Part shown: positions 51,631 through 60,477 of the stretch, piece by piece | How positions within the stretch are numbered: the stretch's first letter is position 1 | Layout of the letters: each line of letters opens with the position of its first letter | NCBI RefSeq assembly: GCF_029892155.1 | Contig: NZ_JARZAG010000004.1 | Coordinates: forward strand, 344,138 to 408,137 | Origin: Kitasatospora sp. GAS204B | Lineage (GTDB): Bacteria; Actinomycetota; Actinomycetes; Streptomycetales; Streptomycetaceae | Length of the DNA stretch: 64,000 nt | Direction of reading: 5' to 3' | Notes under the pieces: generated by a model | Database searches by the model: none | Told to the model about the DNA's origin: nothing | What the model saw: only the letters and a program-made list of their open reading frames with translations | Made by a program: the position numbers and the translations under genes

Positions 51631-52276
51631 GAGTCCGTCAACACCCATCCGCGTCCTGCTGGTCGACGACCACCAGGTGGTCCGCCGCGGCCTGCGCACC
51701 TTCCTGGAGGTCCAGGACGACATCGAGGTGGTCGGCGAGGCCGCGGACGGCGCCGAGGGCGTGACGAAGGCCCAGGAACTGGCCCCGCACGTGGTCCTGA
51801 TGGACCTCAAGATGCCCGGCGTGGACGGCCTCGAGGCGCTCAAGCGACTCAAGGCCGAGGGCAACCCGGCCCGGGTGCTGATCGTCACCAGCTTCACCGA
51901 ACACCGCACCGTGGTCCCGGCGCTGCGCGCGGGCGCCGCCGGCTACGTGTACAAGGACGTCGACCCCGAGGCGCTGGCCGGCGCGATCCGCTCGGTGCAC
52001 GCCGGACACGTGCTCCTCCAGCCCGAACTGGCCGGCGCCCTGCTCGCCGACGACGCCCCACGCGCCCCACAGGGCCGGGGCGGGACCCTGACGGAGCGCG
52101 AGCGCGAGGTGCTCGGCCACATCGCCGACGGCCGCTCCAACCGGGAGATCGCCCGCAGCCTCAACCTCTCCGAGAAGACGGTCAAGACACACGTCTCCAA
52201 CATCCTCATGAAACTCGACCTCGCCGACCGCACCCAGGCCGCCCTCTGGGCCGTCCGCCACGGCGACCTGGCGTAG
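51623..52276 (+). CDS. LuxR/NarL-type response regulator
   Basis: A 217-residue regulator with receiver Asp in VVLMDLKMPGVDG, receiver Lys in GYVYKDV and a LuxR HTH (LTEREREVLGHIADGRSNREIARSLNLSEKTVKTHVSNILMKL). I start at GTG 51623 (VPESPSTPIRVLLVDDHQ), supported by GGAGGT (51612-51617) and by the 8-nt overlap with the kinase gene. It is the output protein of the GAF kinase. Confidence 0.95.
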   Translation: MPESPSTPIRVLLVDDHQVVRRGLRTFLEVQDDIEVVGEAADGAEGVTKAQELAPHVVLMDLKMPGVDGLEALKRLKAEGNPARVLIVTSFTEHRTVVPALRAGAAGYVYKDVDPEALAGAIRSVHAGHVLLQPELAGALLADDAPRAPQGRGGTLTEREREVLGHIADGRSNREIARSLNLSEKTVKTHVSNILMKLDLADRTQAALWAVRHGDLA

Positions 52277-52315
52277 GTCAGTGACAGGCGGACGGCGCCC
52301 TACGCCGCGCCGCGC

Positions 52316-53293
52316 TCACTGCTGCGCGACGTTCGCGCCTGTGATGACTCCGTTCTGGACGGTGTAGCTGCCCACGAAGAGGTGGTGGCTGCCGTCCGTC
52401 TGCGTGGCGTCGAGCTGGACGGTCACCGTGCCGCCTTGGACGCCGGTGACGGTCAGGGTGTCGAGAGAGGTCGTCGAGAAGCCGGCGACGAAGGACTGGT
52501 AGTCGTGGGCCAGGTTCTTGCCGCCGAGCGCCCACGCCGTGGCGAAGTCGTGTGCGTTGACGGCGGCGAAGTAGTTCGTCACCACCTGCTGGGGGTCCGT
52601 TGCTGACGACGTGCCGGGTGTGGCGGCTGCGCCGGGTGAGCCCGGAGCCGTCGCGGGCGGGGCGCTGCTCGGGACGGAGGTCGCGGTCGCGCCGGAGGAA
52701 GCGGGAACGTTCCACTGCCCGGTCTGCTGGGCGAAGCCGGAGGCCAGCGTGAACTGGACCTTCGCCACGGTGGAGGTGTCCGGGACCTGGAAGGTGATGA
52801 AGCCCAATGCGGTGCCGCCGGGGGCGATGTGAACGCCGGCCGGGAACGCGGGCCCTGCCGTGGTGGTGTCCGTGATCGCTGCGTTGAAGCCCTGCCCGCT
52901 CGTGTCGATCAACTGGGCGCCGTTGGACGGGCTGTCCGAGTAGCCGGTCGTCCCGATGTTGTTCAGCCGGAACTGGACCGCCACGAAGTGCTGCCCGGGG
53001 CTCGGGCTGGAGAACTGGTCCGCCGGCTGGGCCGGGTCCACCACCTGGGTCACCGTCACCGCCATCCGCGCGCCGGCCTCCGTCCCCGCCAGCTCCAGGG
53101 TGTCACCCACCTGCGCCTGCGCGGCCGCGCTCGACGTCGACGTCGAACCGGGTGCGGAGGCCGAGGCTGTGGCGCGGGCGGAGGAGACCGGTGTGGTGGT
53201 GACCGTTCCGGAGGAGCAGCCGGCGGCGACCGCGCCTAACGCGGCCGCGCACAGCGACGCGGCGATCACGGCAGGGCAGTGGCGCACGGCCAT
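52316..53293 (-). CDS. secreted lipoprotein with DUF4352-like and NTF2-like domains
   Basis: A 325-residue lipoprotein: the signal peptide ends in the lipobox LGAVAAGC (Cys26), modified by Lgt. A Ser/Thr-rich spacer leads to a DUF4352-like beta domain (about 60-200: GQHFVAVQFRLNNIGTTGYSDSPSNGAQLIDTSGQGF). A second Ser/Pro/Ala linker follows, and a C-terminal NTF2-like domain of about 95 residues (QQVVTNYFAAVNAHDFATAWALGGKNL). The RBS AGGAGG is just upstream of ATG 53293. Function unknown, outside the membrane. Confidence 0.85.
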   Translation of the reverse strand: MAVRHCPAVIAASLCAAALGAVAAGCSSGTVTTTPVSSARATASASAPGSTSTSSAAAQAQVGDTLELAGTEAGARMAVTVTQVVDPAQPADQFSSPSPGQHFVAVQFRLNNIGTTGYSDSPSNGAQLIDTSGQGFNAAITDTTTAGPAFPAGVHIAPGGTALGFITFQVPDTSTVAKVQFTLASGFAQQTGQWNVPASSGATATSVPSSAPPATAPGSPGAAATPGTSSATDPQQVVTNYFAAVNAHDFATAWALGGKNLAHDYQSFVAGFSTTSLDTLTVTGVQGGTVTVQLDATQTDGSHHLFVGSYTVQNGVITGANVAQQ

Positions 53294-53409
53294 CGCCTCC
53301 TGAGTTGGGCTGGACCCACCCCTTCAGTACCAGGCTATGGGGCGTGCACCCCGCCCGCTCTCCCAATCAGGCGAGGCGCACGAGCCCATGGCAGGACGGG
53401 CCGACGGGC

Positions 53410-54219
53410 CTACTCCCGCTCGTCCACCAGCGCGTTGTACGCCGCCACCTGCGCCCGGCGCGCCGTGCGGCGCAGGGGTGTCAGTACCGCCGCCCGGGCC
53501 GCCATCTCGGCGGCGCTCACCGCCGCGCCGTGGCTCTCGGCGGCGATCGCCAGGAGTGCCGACACTTGCCGCGCCGACTCCAGCACCCGCACCGCGCGCG
53601 GTGGGTAGCCGGGGGCCAGCAGCTTGCTGTGCCCGCGTCGGCGGTACTGCTCCAGGGCCTTCAGCGCTTCCGGGCCGGCTCCGGCCACGTCCAGCCGCGA
53701 GAGCAGGACGGTCGCCTCGCGCAGCCCGTCGGCCAGTTCGCGCTCGGCCTCGGACAGCGAGGGGACGTCGGCCGGCGGTGCCTCGTGCACCTCGTGGCAG
53801 CGCCAGAGCACGGTGGCGGACTGGTCGCCGGGCGGGCCGTACACCTCGATCTCGGGGACGAAGCCGACCGGCACCCCGACCGCCAGCACCGCCTCGCCCA
53901 CCGTCAGCGCCGCGACGTTGAACGCGGCGGGCCCGGTCAGCCCCAGCGGGTGCCCCTCGGACGGCAGTGCCAGGCGCAGCCCCTTGACGCCGAGCACCCG
54001 TAGCCGTCCGAGCGCCCAGCTCAGCGCGTGCTGCTCGCCCTCGACATCGCCGGGCAGCCCGACCACCCGGTGCCGCTCGTCCTCGCCGACCACCTCCTCC
54101 ACCACGTGGTCCGGTGGCGCGAAGCCGGCCAGCAGCGAGTTGCCCCAGGCGGTCAGCCGCGCGGATCGCGGCTCGGCGAAGGGATCGACGGACGGATTCT
54201 GGGCAGGAGTCAGCGGCAT
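53410..54219 (-). CDS. conserved actinobacterial protein of unknown function
   Basis: A 269-residue soluble protein I do not recognise. The first two thirds look like a mixed alpha/beta fold (LRVLGVKGLRLALPSEGHPLGLTGPAAFNVAALTVGEAVLAVG), the last third is helical and Ala/Arg-rich. There are no catalytic motifs or membrane helices that I can name. The ATG at 54219 has TAGGCT 6 nt upstream, the leaderless pattern. Divergent from the ABC ATPase gene. Confidence 0.75.
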   Translation of the reverse strand: MPLTPAQNPSVDPFAEPRSARLTAWGNSLLAGFAPPDHVVEEVVGEDERHRVVGLPGDVEGEQHALSWALGRLRVLGVKGLRLALPSEGHPLGLTGPAAFNVAALTVGEAVLAVGVPVGFVPEIEVYGPPGDQSATVLWRCHEVHEAPPADVPSLSEAERELADGLREATVLLSRLDVAGAGPEALKALEQYRRRGHSKLLAPGYPPRAVRVLESARQVSALLAIAAESHGAAVSAAEMAARAAVLTPLRRTARRAQVAAYNALVDERE

Positions 54220-54225
54220 CCCGCC

Positions 54226-54231
54226 AGCCTA
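54226..54231 (-). promoter_or_regulatory. -10 hexamer for a leaderless start
   Basis: On the minus strand TAGGCT is followed by GGCGGG and the ATG at 54219. Confidence 0.5.
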
Positions 54232-54346
54232 CGGACAACGCGGCCACCCGCGTGGCGTAGGTTTGCCCTGTGCTGCGAGCAGCCGCACCCCCTCCCTGCC
54301 CACCCGGCCGGCGGAGTAGGCTGCCCGCCGGCACCGACTTGTCGAC

Positions 54347-54424
54347 ATGAGTGGACCGCACCCCGAGGTCTCCTACGCGCAGGACCCCGCTGCGCAGGGC
54401 CCCGGACGGCCGAAGAAACTGTAA
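54347..54424 (+). CDS. possible 25-residue upstream ORF
   Basis: ATG 54347 opens a 25-codon frame (MSGPHPEVSYAQDPAAQGPG..., ending in a basic RPKKL-type tail) whose TAA overlaps an in-frame ATG of the ABC gene (TAATG). It has no RBS. TAGGCT at 54316-54321 would place a transcription start about 20 nt upstream. It is too small to judge by composition. Confidence 0.25.
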   Translation: MSGPHPEVSYAQDPAAQGPGRPKKL

Positions 54425-54441
54425 TGGGGAAGGCGTTGGGC

Positions 54442-55233
54442 ATGAGCGACGTGCTGGAGCTGGTTGACGTTTCCGTGGTCCGTGATGGCCGCGCACTGAT
54501 CAGCCAGGTCTCCTGGTCGATCGCCGAGGGCGAGCGCTGGGTGATCCTCGGGCCCAACGGTGCCGGCAAGACCACGCTGCTCCAGGTCGCCGCCAGCTAC
54601 CTGCACCCCACCAGCGGCACGGTCGCGGTGCTCGGCGAGAAGCTCGGCTCGGTCGACGTCTTCGAGCTGCGCCAGCGGATCGGCCTGGCCGGCGCCTCGA
54701 TGCTGGAGCGGATCCCGCGCGAGCAGACCGTACTGCAGACGGTGCTGACCGCCGCCTACGGCATGACGGCCACCTGGCAGGAGACCTACGAGACCACCGA
54801 CACCTCACGGGCCCTGCTGCTGCTCGACCGGCTCGGCATGGGCGGCTACGACGACCGCCGCTTCGGCACCCTCTCCGAGGGCGAGCGCAAGCGAACCCTG
54901 ATCGCCCGCGCCCTGATGATCGACCCCGAGCTGCTGCTGCTCGACGAGCCCGCGGCCGGCCTGGACCTCGGTGGCCGCGAGGACCTGGTGCGCCGGCTCG
55001 GCGCGCTGGCCCAGGACGAGTACGCGCCCGCGATGGCGATGGTCACCCATCACGTCGAGGAGATCGCGCCCGGCTTCACCCACGTGCTGATGATCCGTCA
55101 GGGCAAGGTGCTCACGGCCGGCCCGATCGACACCGAGCTGACGGCGCGCAACCTCTCGCTCTGCTTCGGCCTGCCGCTCACCCTGGAGCGCCACGGTGAC
55201 CGCTGGTCGGCCCAGGGCCTGCCGCTCGGCTGA
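54442..55233 (+). CDS. ABC transporter ATP-binding protein (single-domain)
   Basis: A 263-residue ATPase: Walker A GPNGAGKTTL (about 38-47), signature LSEGERKRTLIARALM and Walker B LLLLDEPAAGLDLG. The D-loop and H-loop (VTHHVEEI) are present. No permease lies beside it. The form resembles the ModF/YlmA-like 'stand-alone' ATPases of actinobacteria. I choose ATG 54442 (MSDVLELVDVSVV) because GGGGAAGG lies 8 nt upstream; ATG 54424 is the alternative. Confidence 0.9.
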   Translation: MSDVLELVDVSVVRDGRALISQVSWSIAEGERWVILGPNGAGKTTLLQVAASYLHPTSGTVAVLGEKLGSVDVFELRQRIGLAGASMLERIPREQTVLQTVLTAAYGMTATWQETYETTDTSRALLLLDRLGMGGYDDRRFGTLSEGERKRTLIARALMIDPELLLLDEPAAGLDLGGREDLVRRLGALAQDEYAPAMAMVTHHVEEIAPGFTHVLMIRQGKVLTAGPIDTELTARNLSLCFGLPLTLERHGDRWSAQGLPLG

Positions 55234-55364
55234 CCCCGGCGCGACCCCCTCGCCCGACCCGTGTGCCCGATCGCGTGGGCGACCACGGGGAATTGGTCAG
55301 AACGACTGACCGGTTTCCGCCCATCCACCTGCGGGAACCCACCCTCAGGACTTCGTTTCCTCCC

Positions 55365-55370
55365 TAGGAT
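55365..55370 (+). promoter_or_regulatory. -10 hexamer for a leaderless start (NfeD gene)
   Basis: TAGGAT is followed by GGGCCT and the GTG at 55377. Confidence 0.5.
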
Positions 55371-55376
55371 GGGCCT

Positions 55377-55799
55377 GTGGACAGCTGGTTGTGGTGGCTC
55401 CTGGTCGCCGTCGGTCTGGGCATACCGCTGGCGATCACGGTGCTGCCGGAGTTCGGGCTGTTCGCGCTCGGCGCGGTCGGCGCCGCGATCGTCGCCGGGG
55501 TCGGGGCGGGTGTGGTCTGGCAGTTCGTCACCTTCCTCGTCGTCTCGGTCGCCATGCTGGTGGTGGTCAGGCCGATCGCCAACCGCAAGCTCGACCGGGG
55601 GCCGCGGGTCCGGATGGGGATCGAGGCGCTGCCGGGAGCCCGGGCGACGGTGCAGGAGCGGGTGGACCACGAGGGCGGGCGGATCAAGCTCAACGGCGAG
55701 ATCTGGTCGGCCCGGGCGCTGCACCCGGACCGGGTCTACGAGCCCGGCCAACAGGTGGATGTCGTCGAAATCCAGGGCGCTACCGCCCTGGTCGACTAG
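55377..55799 (+). CDS. NfeD-family membrane protein
   Basis: A 140-residue protein with three membrane helices (about residues 5-65) and a C-terminal OB-fold domain (GARATVQERVDHEGGRIKLNGEIWSARALHPDRVYEPGQQVDVVEIQGATALVD). Short NfeD proteins work with SPFH proteins in membrane microdomains, and the SPFH gene follows 57 nt downstream. The GTG start appears leaderless. Length is typical for NfeD1b. Confidence 0.93.
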   Translation: MDSWLWWLLVAVGLGIPLAITVLPEFGLFALGAVGAAIVAGVGAGVVWQFVTFLVVSVAMLVVVRPIANRKLDRGPRVRMGIEALPGARATVQERVDHEGGRIKLNGEIWSARALHPDRVYEPGQQVDVVEIQGATALVD

Positions 55800-55856
55800 T
55801 CGGCCGTCCCGGCCCACCAGTCGTCCGAGTCATGCAGGTTGTCCAGGGGAGACACT

Positions 55857-56918
55857 GTGGAACCCGTCCTCATCGTGTTGATCGTTCTGGTTGTGGTGGC
55901 GTTCATCGCGCTGATCCGGACGATCCAGGTGATCCCGCAGGCGAGTGCGGCGATCGTGGAGCGGTTCGGCCGATACACCCGCACGCTCAACGCGGGCCTG
56001 AACATCGTGGTGCCGTTCATCGACACCATCCGCAACCGGATCGACCTGCGCGAGCAGGTCGTGCCGTTCCCGCCGCAGCCGGTGATCACCCAGGACAACC
56101 TGGTGGTGAACATCGACACCGTCATCTACTACCAGGTGACCGACGCCCGAGCGGCCACCTACGAGGTGGCCAGCTTCATCCAGGCCATCGAGCAGCTCAC
56201 GGTCACCACGCTGCGCAACATCATCGGCTCGATGGACCTGGAGTCCACCCTGACCTCCCGTGAGGTGATCAACGCGGGGCTGCGCGGGGTGCTGGACGAG
56301 GCCACCGGCAAGTGGGGGATCCGGGTCAACCGGGTCGAGCTGAAGGCGATCGAGCCGCCGACCTCCATCCAGGACTCGATGGAGAAGCAGATGCGCGCAG
56401 AGCGGGACAAGCGCGCGGCCGTGCTCACCGCCGAGGGCCAGCGGCAGGCGGCGATCCTGCGCGCCGAAGGTGAGAAGCAGGCCGCGGTGCTCAGTGCCGA
56501 AGGTGAGGCGCAGGCCGCGGTGCTCAAGGCCGACGGTGAGGCGGCGGCGATCCGCACCGTCTTCGAGGCGATCCACGACGGCGACGCGGACCAGAAGCTG
56601 CTCGCCTACCAGTACCTGCAGACGCTGCCGCAGCTGGCCCAGGGCGACGCCAACAAGCTCTGGATCATCCCCAGCGAGGTGGGCGACGCGCTCAAGGGCA
56701 TCGGCGGCGCCTTCGGCGGGATGGGCGGGCAGGGCGGCGGCCAGGGCGCGGGGTCGAGCGTCGGCCCGAACCTGACCAAGCAGCCGGTGGCGGACGGCAA
56801 CGGCAGCCGTTCGGTCGGTCCGGCCAACGGCCCGCGCCCGGTGGACACCGACCAGACCGGCTCGGCCCGCCCCCGGGTCACCCCGCCTCGGGAGTACCCG
56901 CAGATCGACCAGGAGTGA
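55857..56918 (+). CDS. SPFH/stomatin-like protein
   Basis: A 353-residue protein with an N-terminal membrane helix (1-20), an SPFH domain (about 25-210: VPQASAAIVERFGRY-like IPQASAAIVERFGRY, then VVPFPPQPVITQDNLVVNIDTVIYYQVTD) and an Ala/Glu/Gln heptad coiled coil (about 190-235, with repeats of the type AEGEKQAAVL). The tail is Gly/Pro-rich. Stomatins oligomerise into membrane scaffolds and regulate proteases. The RBS AGGGGAGA precedes GTG 55857. It forms an operon with nfeD. Confidence 0.95.
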   Translation: MEPVLIVLIVLVVVAFIALIRTIQVIPQASAAIVERFGRYTRTLNAGLNIVVPFIDTIRNRIDLREQVVPFPPQPVITQDNLVVNIDTVIYYQVTDARAATYEVASFIQAIEQLTVTTLRNIIGSMDLESTLTSREVINAGLRGVLDEATGKWGIRVNRVELKAIEPPTSIQDSMEKQMRAERDKRAAVLTAEGQRQAAILRAEGEKQAAVLSAEGEAQAAVLKADGEAAAIRTVFEAIHDGDADQKLLAYQYLQTLPQLAQGDANKLWIIPSEVGDALKGIGGAFGGMGGQGGGQGAGSSVGPNLTKQPVADGNGSRSVGPANGPRPVDTDQTGSARPRVTPPREYPQIDQE

Positions 56919-57089
56919 TCGGCTCGGACTGACCGGCCCAGGCTGATCGGTCCGGGCCGCGAGGTGCCCAAGTCGTCTCAGGTCTCGTCTCTCATCATGG
57001 AACCGGCTGGGCGCTCGGCCCACCGTCCGGCATGATCGCGAGCGCCGCCACCCTGACGGGGGCGGACACGCGAGAGTAGGGACGAGTCA

Positions 57090-57848
57090 ATGACTCCATG
57101 GGAAGGACTGGCGGTCTTCGCGGCCGGCATGGGCGCGGGAACCATCAACGTCATCGTGGGGTCGGGAACGCTGATCACGTTCCCGGTCCTGCTGGCGATC
57201 GGGCTGCCCCCGGTCACCGCCAATGTCTCCAACACGCTGGGCCTGGTGCCCGGTTCGGTCAGTGGTGCGATCGGCTACCGGCGCGAACTCGCGGACCAGA
57301 AGGGGCGGCTGATCCGGCTCGGTGCCGCCGCACTGCTCGGCGGCCTGCTCGGTGCCTTCCTGCTCACCAAGCTGCCCAGCAAGGCCTTCGACGCGATCGT
57401 GCCGGTGCTGATCCTGCTGGCCCTGGTCCTGGTGGTGATCCAGCCGCGGGTGGCCCGCGCGGTGGCGGCGCGCGGCGGCGAGGTCACGCACCCGGACGGC
57501 AGCCCGCTGCTTGTGGCCGGGATCTTCTGCTCCGCCGTCTACGGCGGCTACTTCGGCGCCGCGCAGGGTGTGCTGATGCTCGCGCTGATGGGCATGCTGC
57601 TCCGCGACGACCTGCAGCGGATGAACGCGGTCAAGAACGTGCTCGCGCTGATCGTCAACGCCGTCGCCGCGATCTTCTTCATGTTCACCGCCTCGATGGA
57701 CTGGCTGGCGGCCCTGCTGATCGCGGTCGGCTCGGCGCTCGGCGGCGTGATCGGCGCCAAGGTCGGCCGCAGACTGCCGCCGGCCGCGCTGCGCGGGCTG
57801 ATCGTGGTGGTCGGTCTCGCCGCCGTGACCAAGCTGCTGCTGACCTGA
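57090..57848 (+). CDS. TauE/SafE-family sulfite/anion exporter
   Basis: A 252-residue membrane protein with seven to eight helices. The N-terminal repeat has GAGTINVIVGSGTLITFPVLLAIGLPPVTANVSNTLGLVPGSVSGAIGYRREL and the second half GGYFGAAQGVLMLALMGMLL, the two family signatures. The transported ion is not predictable; sulfonates and sulfite are common. It is preceded by a 171-nt gap and has no metabolic neighbours. Confidence 0.93.
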   Translation: MTPWEGLAVFAAGMGAGTINVIVGSGTLITFPVLLAIGLPPVTANVSNTLGLVPGSVSGAIGYRRELADQKGRLIRLGAAALLGGLLGAFLLTKLPSKAFDAIVPVLILLALVLVVIQPRVARAVAARGGEVTHPDGSPLLVAGIFCSAVYGGYFGAAQGVLMLALMGMLLRDDLQRMNAVKNVLALIVNAVAAIFFMFTASMDWLAALLIAVGSALGGVIGAKVGRRLPPAALRGLIVVVGLAAVTKLLLT

Positions 57849-57909
57849 CGCAGCGTCAGTCGCTAGCATCGGTTGCTCCGGGGGGACCCATCCGAGCTGG
57901 AGCGACGCG

Positions 57910-58209
57910 ATGAGCAGCAGCCCCCTCCTCACCGAGGACGAGATCACCACCGGACTGGCCCGACTGACCGGCTGGCGCCGCCAGGGCGAGGCGATCACCC
58001 GGACCGCCGACGCCAGCGACTTCCCGGCCGCGATCCGCGTGGTCGTGGCGGTCGCCGAGGCCGCCGAGGCGATGAACCACCACCCCGACATCGACATCCG
58101 CTGGCGCACCCTGACCTTCACGCTCGCCACCCACAGCGCGGGCGGCGTGACCGACCTGGACCTCCAACTGGCGGCCAGGATCGATCAGGCGCTCACCCAG
58201 CAGGGCTGA
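57910..58209 (+). CDS. 4a-hydroxytetrahydrobiopterin dehydratase (PCD/DCoH)
   Basis: A 99-residue enzyme that recycles the pterin cofactor after aromatic amino acid hydroxylation. The active-site motif EAMNHHPDIDIRWRTLTFTLATHSAGGVTDLDLQLA contains the catalytic His pair (HHP) and the third His of THSAGG. ATG 57910 has GGAG at 57899-57902. No hydroxylase gene is adjacent. Confidence 0.93.
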   Translation: MSSSPLLTEDEITTGLARLTGWRRQGEAITRTADASDFPAAIRVVVAVAEAAEAMNHHPDIDIRWRTLTFTLATHSAGGVTDLDLQLAARIDQALTQQG

Positions 58210-58240
58210 CGGTTCGGTCACCGCACCTGAGAGTTCGGTC

Positions 58241-58360
58241 ACCAGACCTGACGGTTCGTCGACCGAACCGACCGAACCGACCGATCTGACCGAGCTGAAC
58301 CGACCGAACTGAACCGACCCAACTGACCGAACTGAACCGACCCAACTGACCGAACCGCGC
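58241..58360 (+). repeat. ACCGA-rich repeat tract
   Basis: An AC/CG-rich array of short units of the type ACCGAAC with variants, including two perfect copies of a 23-bp unit (58302-58324 and 58325-58347). CGGTTCG/CGAACCG near 58252-58270 can form a hairpin. No reading frame is favoured. It lies between the dehydratase stop and the next gene. Confidence 0.75.
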
Positions 58361-58467
58361 CCCCCGGTCGGCCTTGGCGGCCCCCGTGACCGCCTTGGCC
58401 GACCGGTGCGCGCGGGCGGCGTGAGATGCTGGCCGTTCGGTGTACGCAGTCGGGACGGACGGAACGC

Positions 58468-60339
58468 ATGGCTCAGGACTACCCCCCAGCCTCCGACCAG
58501 GGGTACCCCCAGGAGGGCGGCGGGACCGATCCCGGCGGCTACGACTACCAGCAGACCTGGTACCCGACCGAGCAACAGCCCTACGGCACGCCCCAGCAGC
58601 AACCGCAGCAGCACACCTACCCGCAGCAGCAGCCGTACCCGGGCGAGCAGGTGTACGCCACGGAGCAGACGTACGCGACGGACCAGGCGTACCCCGCCGA
58701 GCAGACGTACCCGGCCGAGCAACCCTGGCAGTGGCCGGACCAGCAGCAGTACCAGCCGACCGCAGAGTTCGGCTACCAGACCGACGCCACAGGGGCGTAT
58801 CCGGCGGCCCCTGAGGAACCGCCCTACGCCGACCCGTTCGCCACGGCCACCATGCCGCCGGTGCCCGCTCTCGACGGCGAGCCCGACGTCGCCGCACTCG
58901 ACGCCGCCGCAGCCGAGAGCGCCTCAGGCTCCGCCGGCGCCGTGTCCGACGCCGCCGCCGGCGGCTCGCTGCTCGACCGCGCCCGCACCGCCGCGCAGGG
59001 CGCCATCGGTACGGTGCTCGCCACCGAAGGCGCCCCGGGCGGCCGGACCCTGTTGATCCGGGTCGCCGCCGGCGTCGCCGCCCTCGGCGTCCTGGTCACC
59101 GCCGGTGTGGTCGCCACCAGCGGCGGCAGCACGCATCACGCCGCCCCCTCGGCCCCCGTCGCCGACCCGGGATTCGCGGTCGCCCACAACAAGATCTGGG
59201 CCGCCCAGCCCGCCACCGCCCCGCCGGCCGGCACCGACGACACGCTGGTCGGCAGCTGGCTGCTCCCCACCGCCATGGTCCGCGCCGACGGCAGCGGCGT
59301 GCACGCCTACGACCTGGCGACCGGCAAGCCCACCTGGAACCTCGACGCCCCCACCGCCGGCGTCACCCCGTGCGATCTTTCGCCCACCGTCAACTCCGCC
59401 GGCATCGGCGGCGTGCTCTTCCACACCCAGGCCGACCCGAAGAGCCCCTGCGCCCTGCTCGCCGCCGTCGACACCAAGGCCGGCAAGGTCGCCTGGACCA
59501 AGCCGCTCTCCGGCACCAACCCGTACACGGCCCAGGTCGCCGTCACCGACGACAAGGTGATCGCGGTCGGTGACGACAAGGTGAGCGCCTGGTCGGCCGC
59601 CAACGGCCAGGACGCCTGGCAGTACGCCGGGCAGGGCAAGTTCTGCACGCTCTCCGGCAGCGCCGCCGGCGCCACCGTGCTGGTGCACAGCGCCTGCGTC
59701 GACAGCAGCCCCACCGACCAGGCCGTCGCCCTGGGCGCGGCCGACGGCAAGGTGCTCTGGGCCAAGGGCCTGCCCAGCCAGCCCAAGACCGCCACCGTGC
59801 TCTCCGCCGAGCCGGCCGTGATGCTCACCACCGGCGACCAGCCGACCGACGACAAGCTGCTCGCCTGGGGCCAGACCGGCGACCCGGCCGTCACCATCCC
59901 GGTCACCGACCCGAACGGCGGTGGCCGGCTGAACGTCGCCCAGGGCACCTTCGACCCGCTGCCGGGTGTCTTCTTCCAGGGCCACACCATGGTCACGACC
60001 GTGGCCGTGCCCGGCGGTGCGACCTCGGTGGTCGCCTACGACCTGAGCAGCGGAAAGCAGCTCTGGCACACCGGTGTCAGCGAGAAGGGCTCGGTGGCCG
60101 CGGTCGGCCTGGACGGCGGCTCGCTGGTGTTGGCGGCCGAGGAGCGCCTGGACCAGCCCGCCCACCTGAGCCGCTTCGCCCTGACGAACGGTCAGGAGAG
60201 CGTCGGCGGCGGCTTCCCGCACAACACCGGTTCGCTGCTCACCTCGGGCCGGGTGCTGATCGGCGACGACCGGGTGATCGCCGTGCCCGGCCACTCGGCC
60301 ACCTTCGGCACCGCGAGCGCCTACCAGGCCAAGGGCTGA
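58468..60339 (+). CDS. membrane-anchored PQQ-like beta-propeller protein
   Basis: A 623-residue protein. The cytoplasmic N-terminus (1-130) is Gln/Tyr/Pro-rich with repeats of the type QTYPAEQ. Acidic Ala/Ser-rich sequence follows, one membrane helix (about 196-216) and an outside propeller (about 240-620) with blades such as VHAYDLATGKPTWNLDAPTAG and VVAYDLSSGKQLWHTGV. Such proteins in actinobacteria often accompany Ser/Thr-kinase signalling, but no kinase is nearby. Start ATG 58468 behind GGACGGAC. Function unknown. Confidence 0.8.
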   Translation: MAQDYPPASDQGYPQEGGGTDPGGYDYQQTWYPTEQQPYGTPQQQPQQHTYPQQQPYPGEQVYATEQTYATDQAYPAEQTYPAEQPWQWPDQQQYQPTAEFGYQTDATGAYPAAPEEPPYADPFATATMPPVPALDGEPDVAALDAAAAESASGSAGAVSDAAAGGSLLDRARTAAQGAIGTVLATEGAPGGRTLLIRVAAGVAALGVLVTAGVVATSGGSTHHAAPSAPVADPGFAVAHNKIWAAQPATAPPAGTDDTLVGSWLLPTAMVRADGSGVHAYDLATGKPTWNLDAPTAGVTPCDLSPTVNSAGIGGVLFHTQADPKSPCALLAAVDTKAGKVAWTKPLSGTNPYTAQVAVTDDKVIAVGDDKVSAWSAANGQDAWQYAGQGKFCTLSGSAAGATVLVHSACVDSSPTDQAVALGAADGKVLWAKGLPSQPKTATVLSAEPAVMLTTGDQPTDDKLLAWGQTGDPAVTIPVTDPNGGGRLNVAQGTFDPLPGVFFQGHTMVTTVAVPGGATSVVAYDLSSGKQLWHTGVSEKGSVAAVGLDGGSLVLAAEERLDQPAHLSRFALTNGQESVGGGFPHNTGSLLTSGRVLIGDDRVIAVPGHSATFGTASAYQAKG

Positions 60340-60370
60340 CCCGAGGCGCACCGCCCGTGATCAACCCGGT

Positions 60371-60401
60371 GGGCCGGCCTGTCCCCCGATCAGGCCGGCC
60401 C
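60371..60401. terminator. 11-bp perfect hairpin between convergent genes
   Basis: GGGCCGGCCTG (60371-60381) pairs with CAGGCCGGCCC (60391-60401) around a 9-nt loop, between the PQQ-protein gene and the HNH gene. Confidence 0.85.
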
Positions 60402-60420
60402 TCCGGACCGCTCAGCCGAG

Positions 60421-60446
60421 CCCCCAGCGCGATCCCCCAGCGCGAT
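60421..60446 (-). repeat. 13-bp tandem repeat beside the HNH gene
   Basis: CCCCCAGCGCGAT occurs twice in a row (60421-60433, 60434-60446), followed by a degenerate third copy (CCCCCGGCGCG). Confidence 0.85.
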
Positions 60447-60477
60447 CCCCCGGCGCGCTCGCCTCGGCCCGCTCCGC

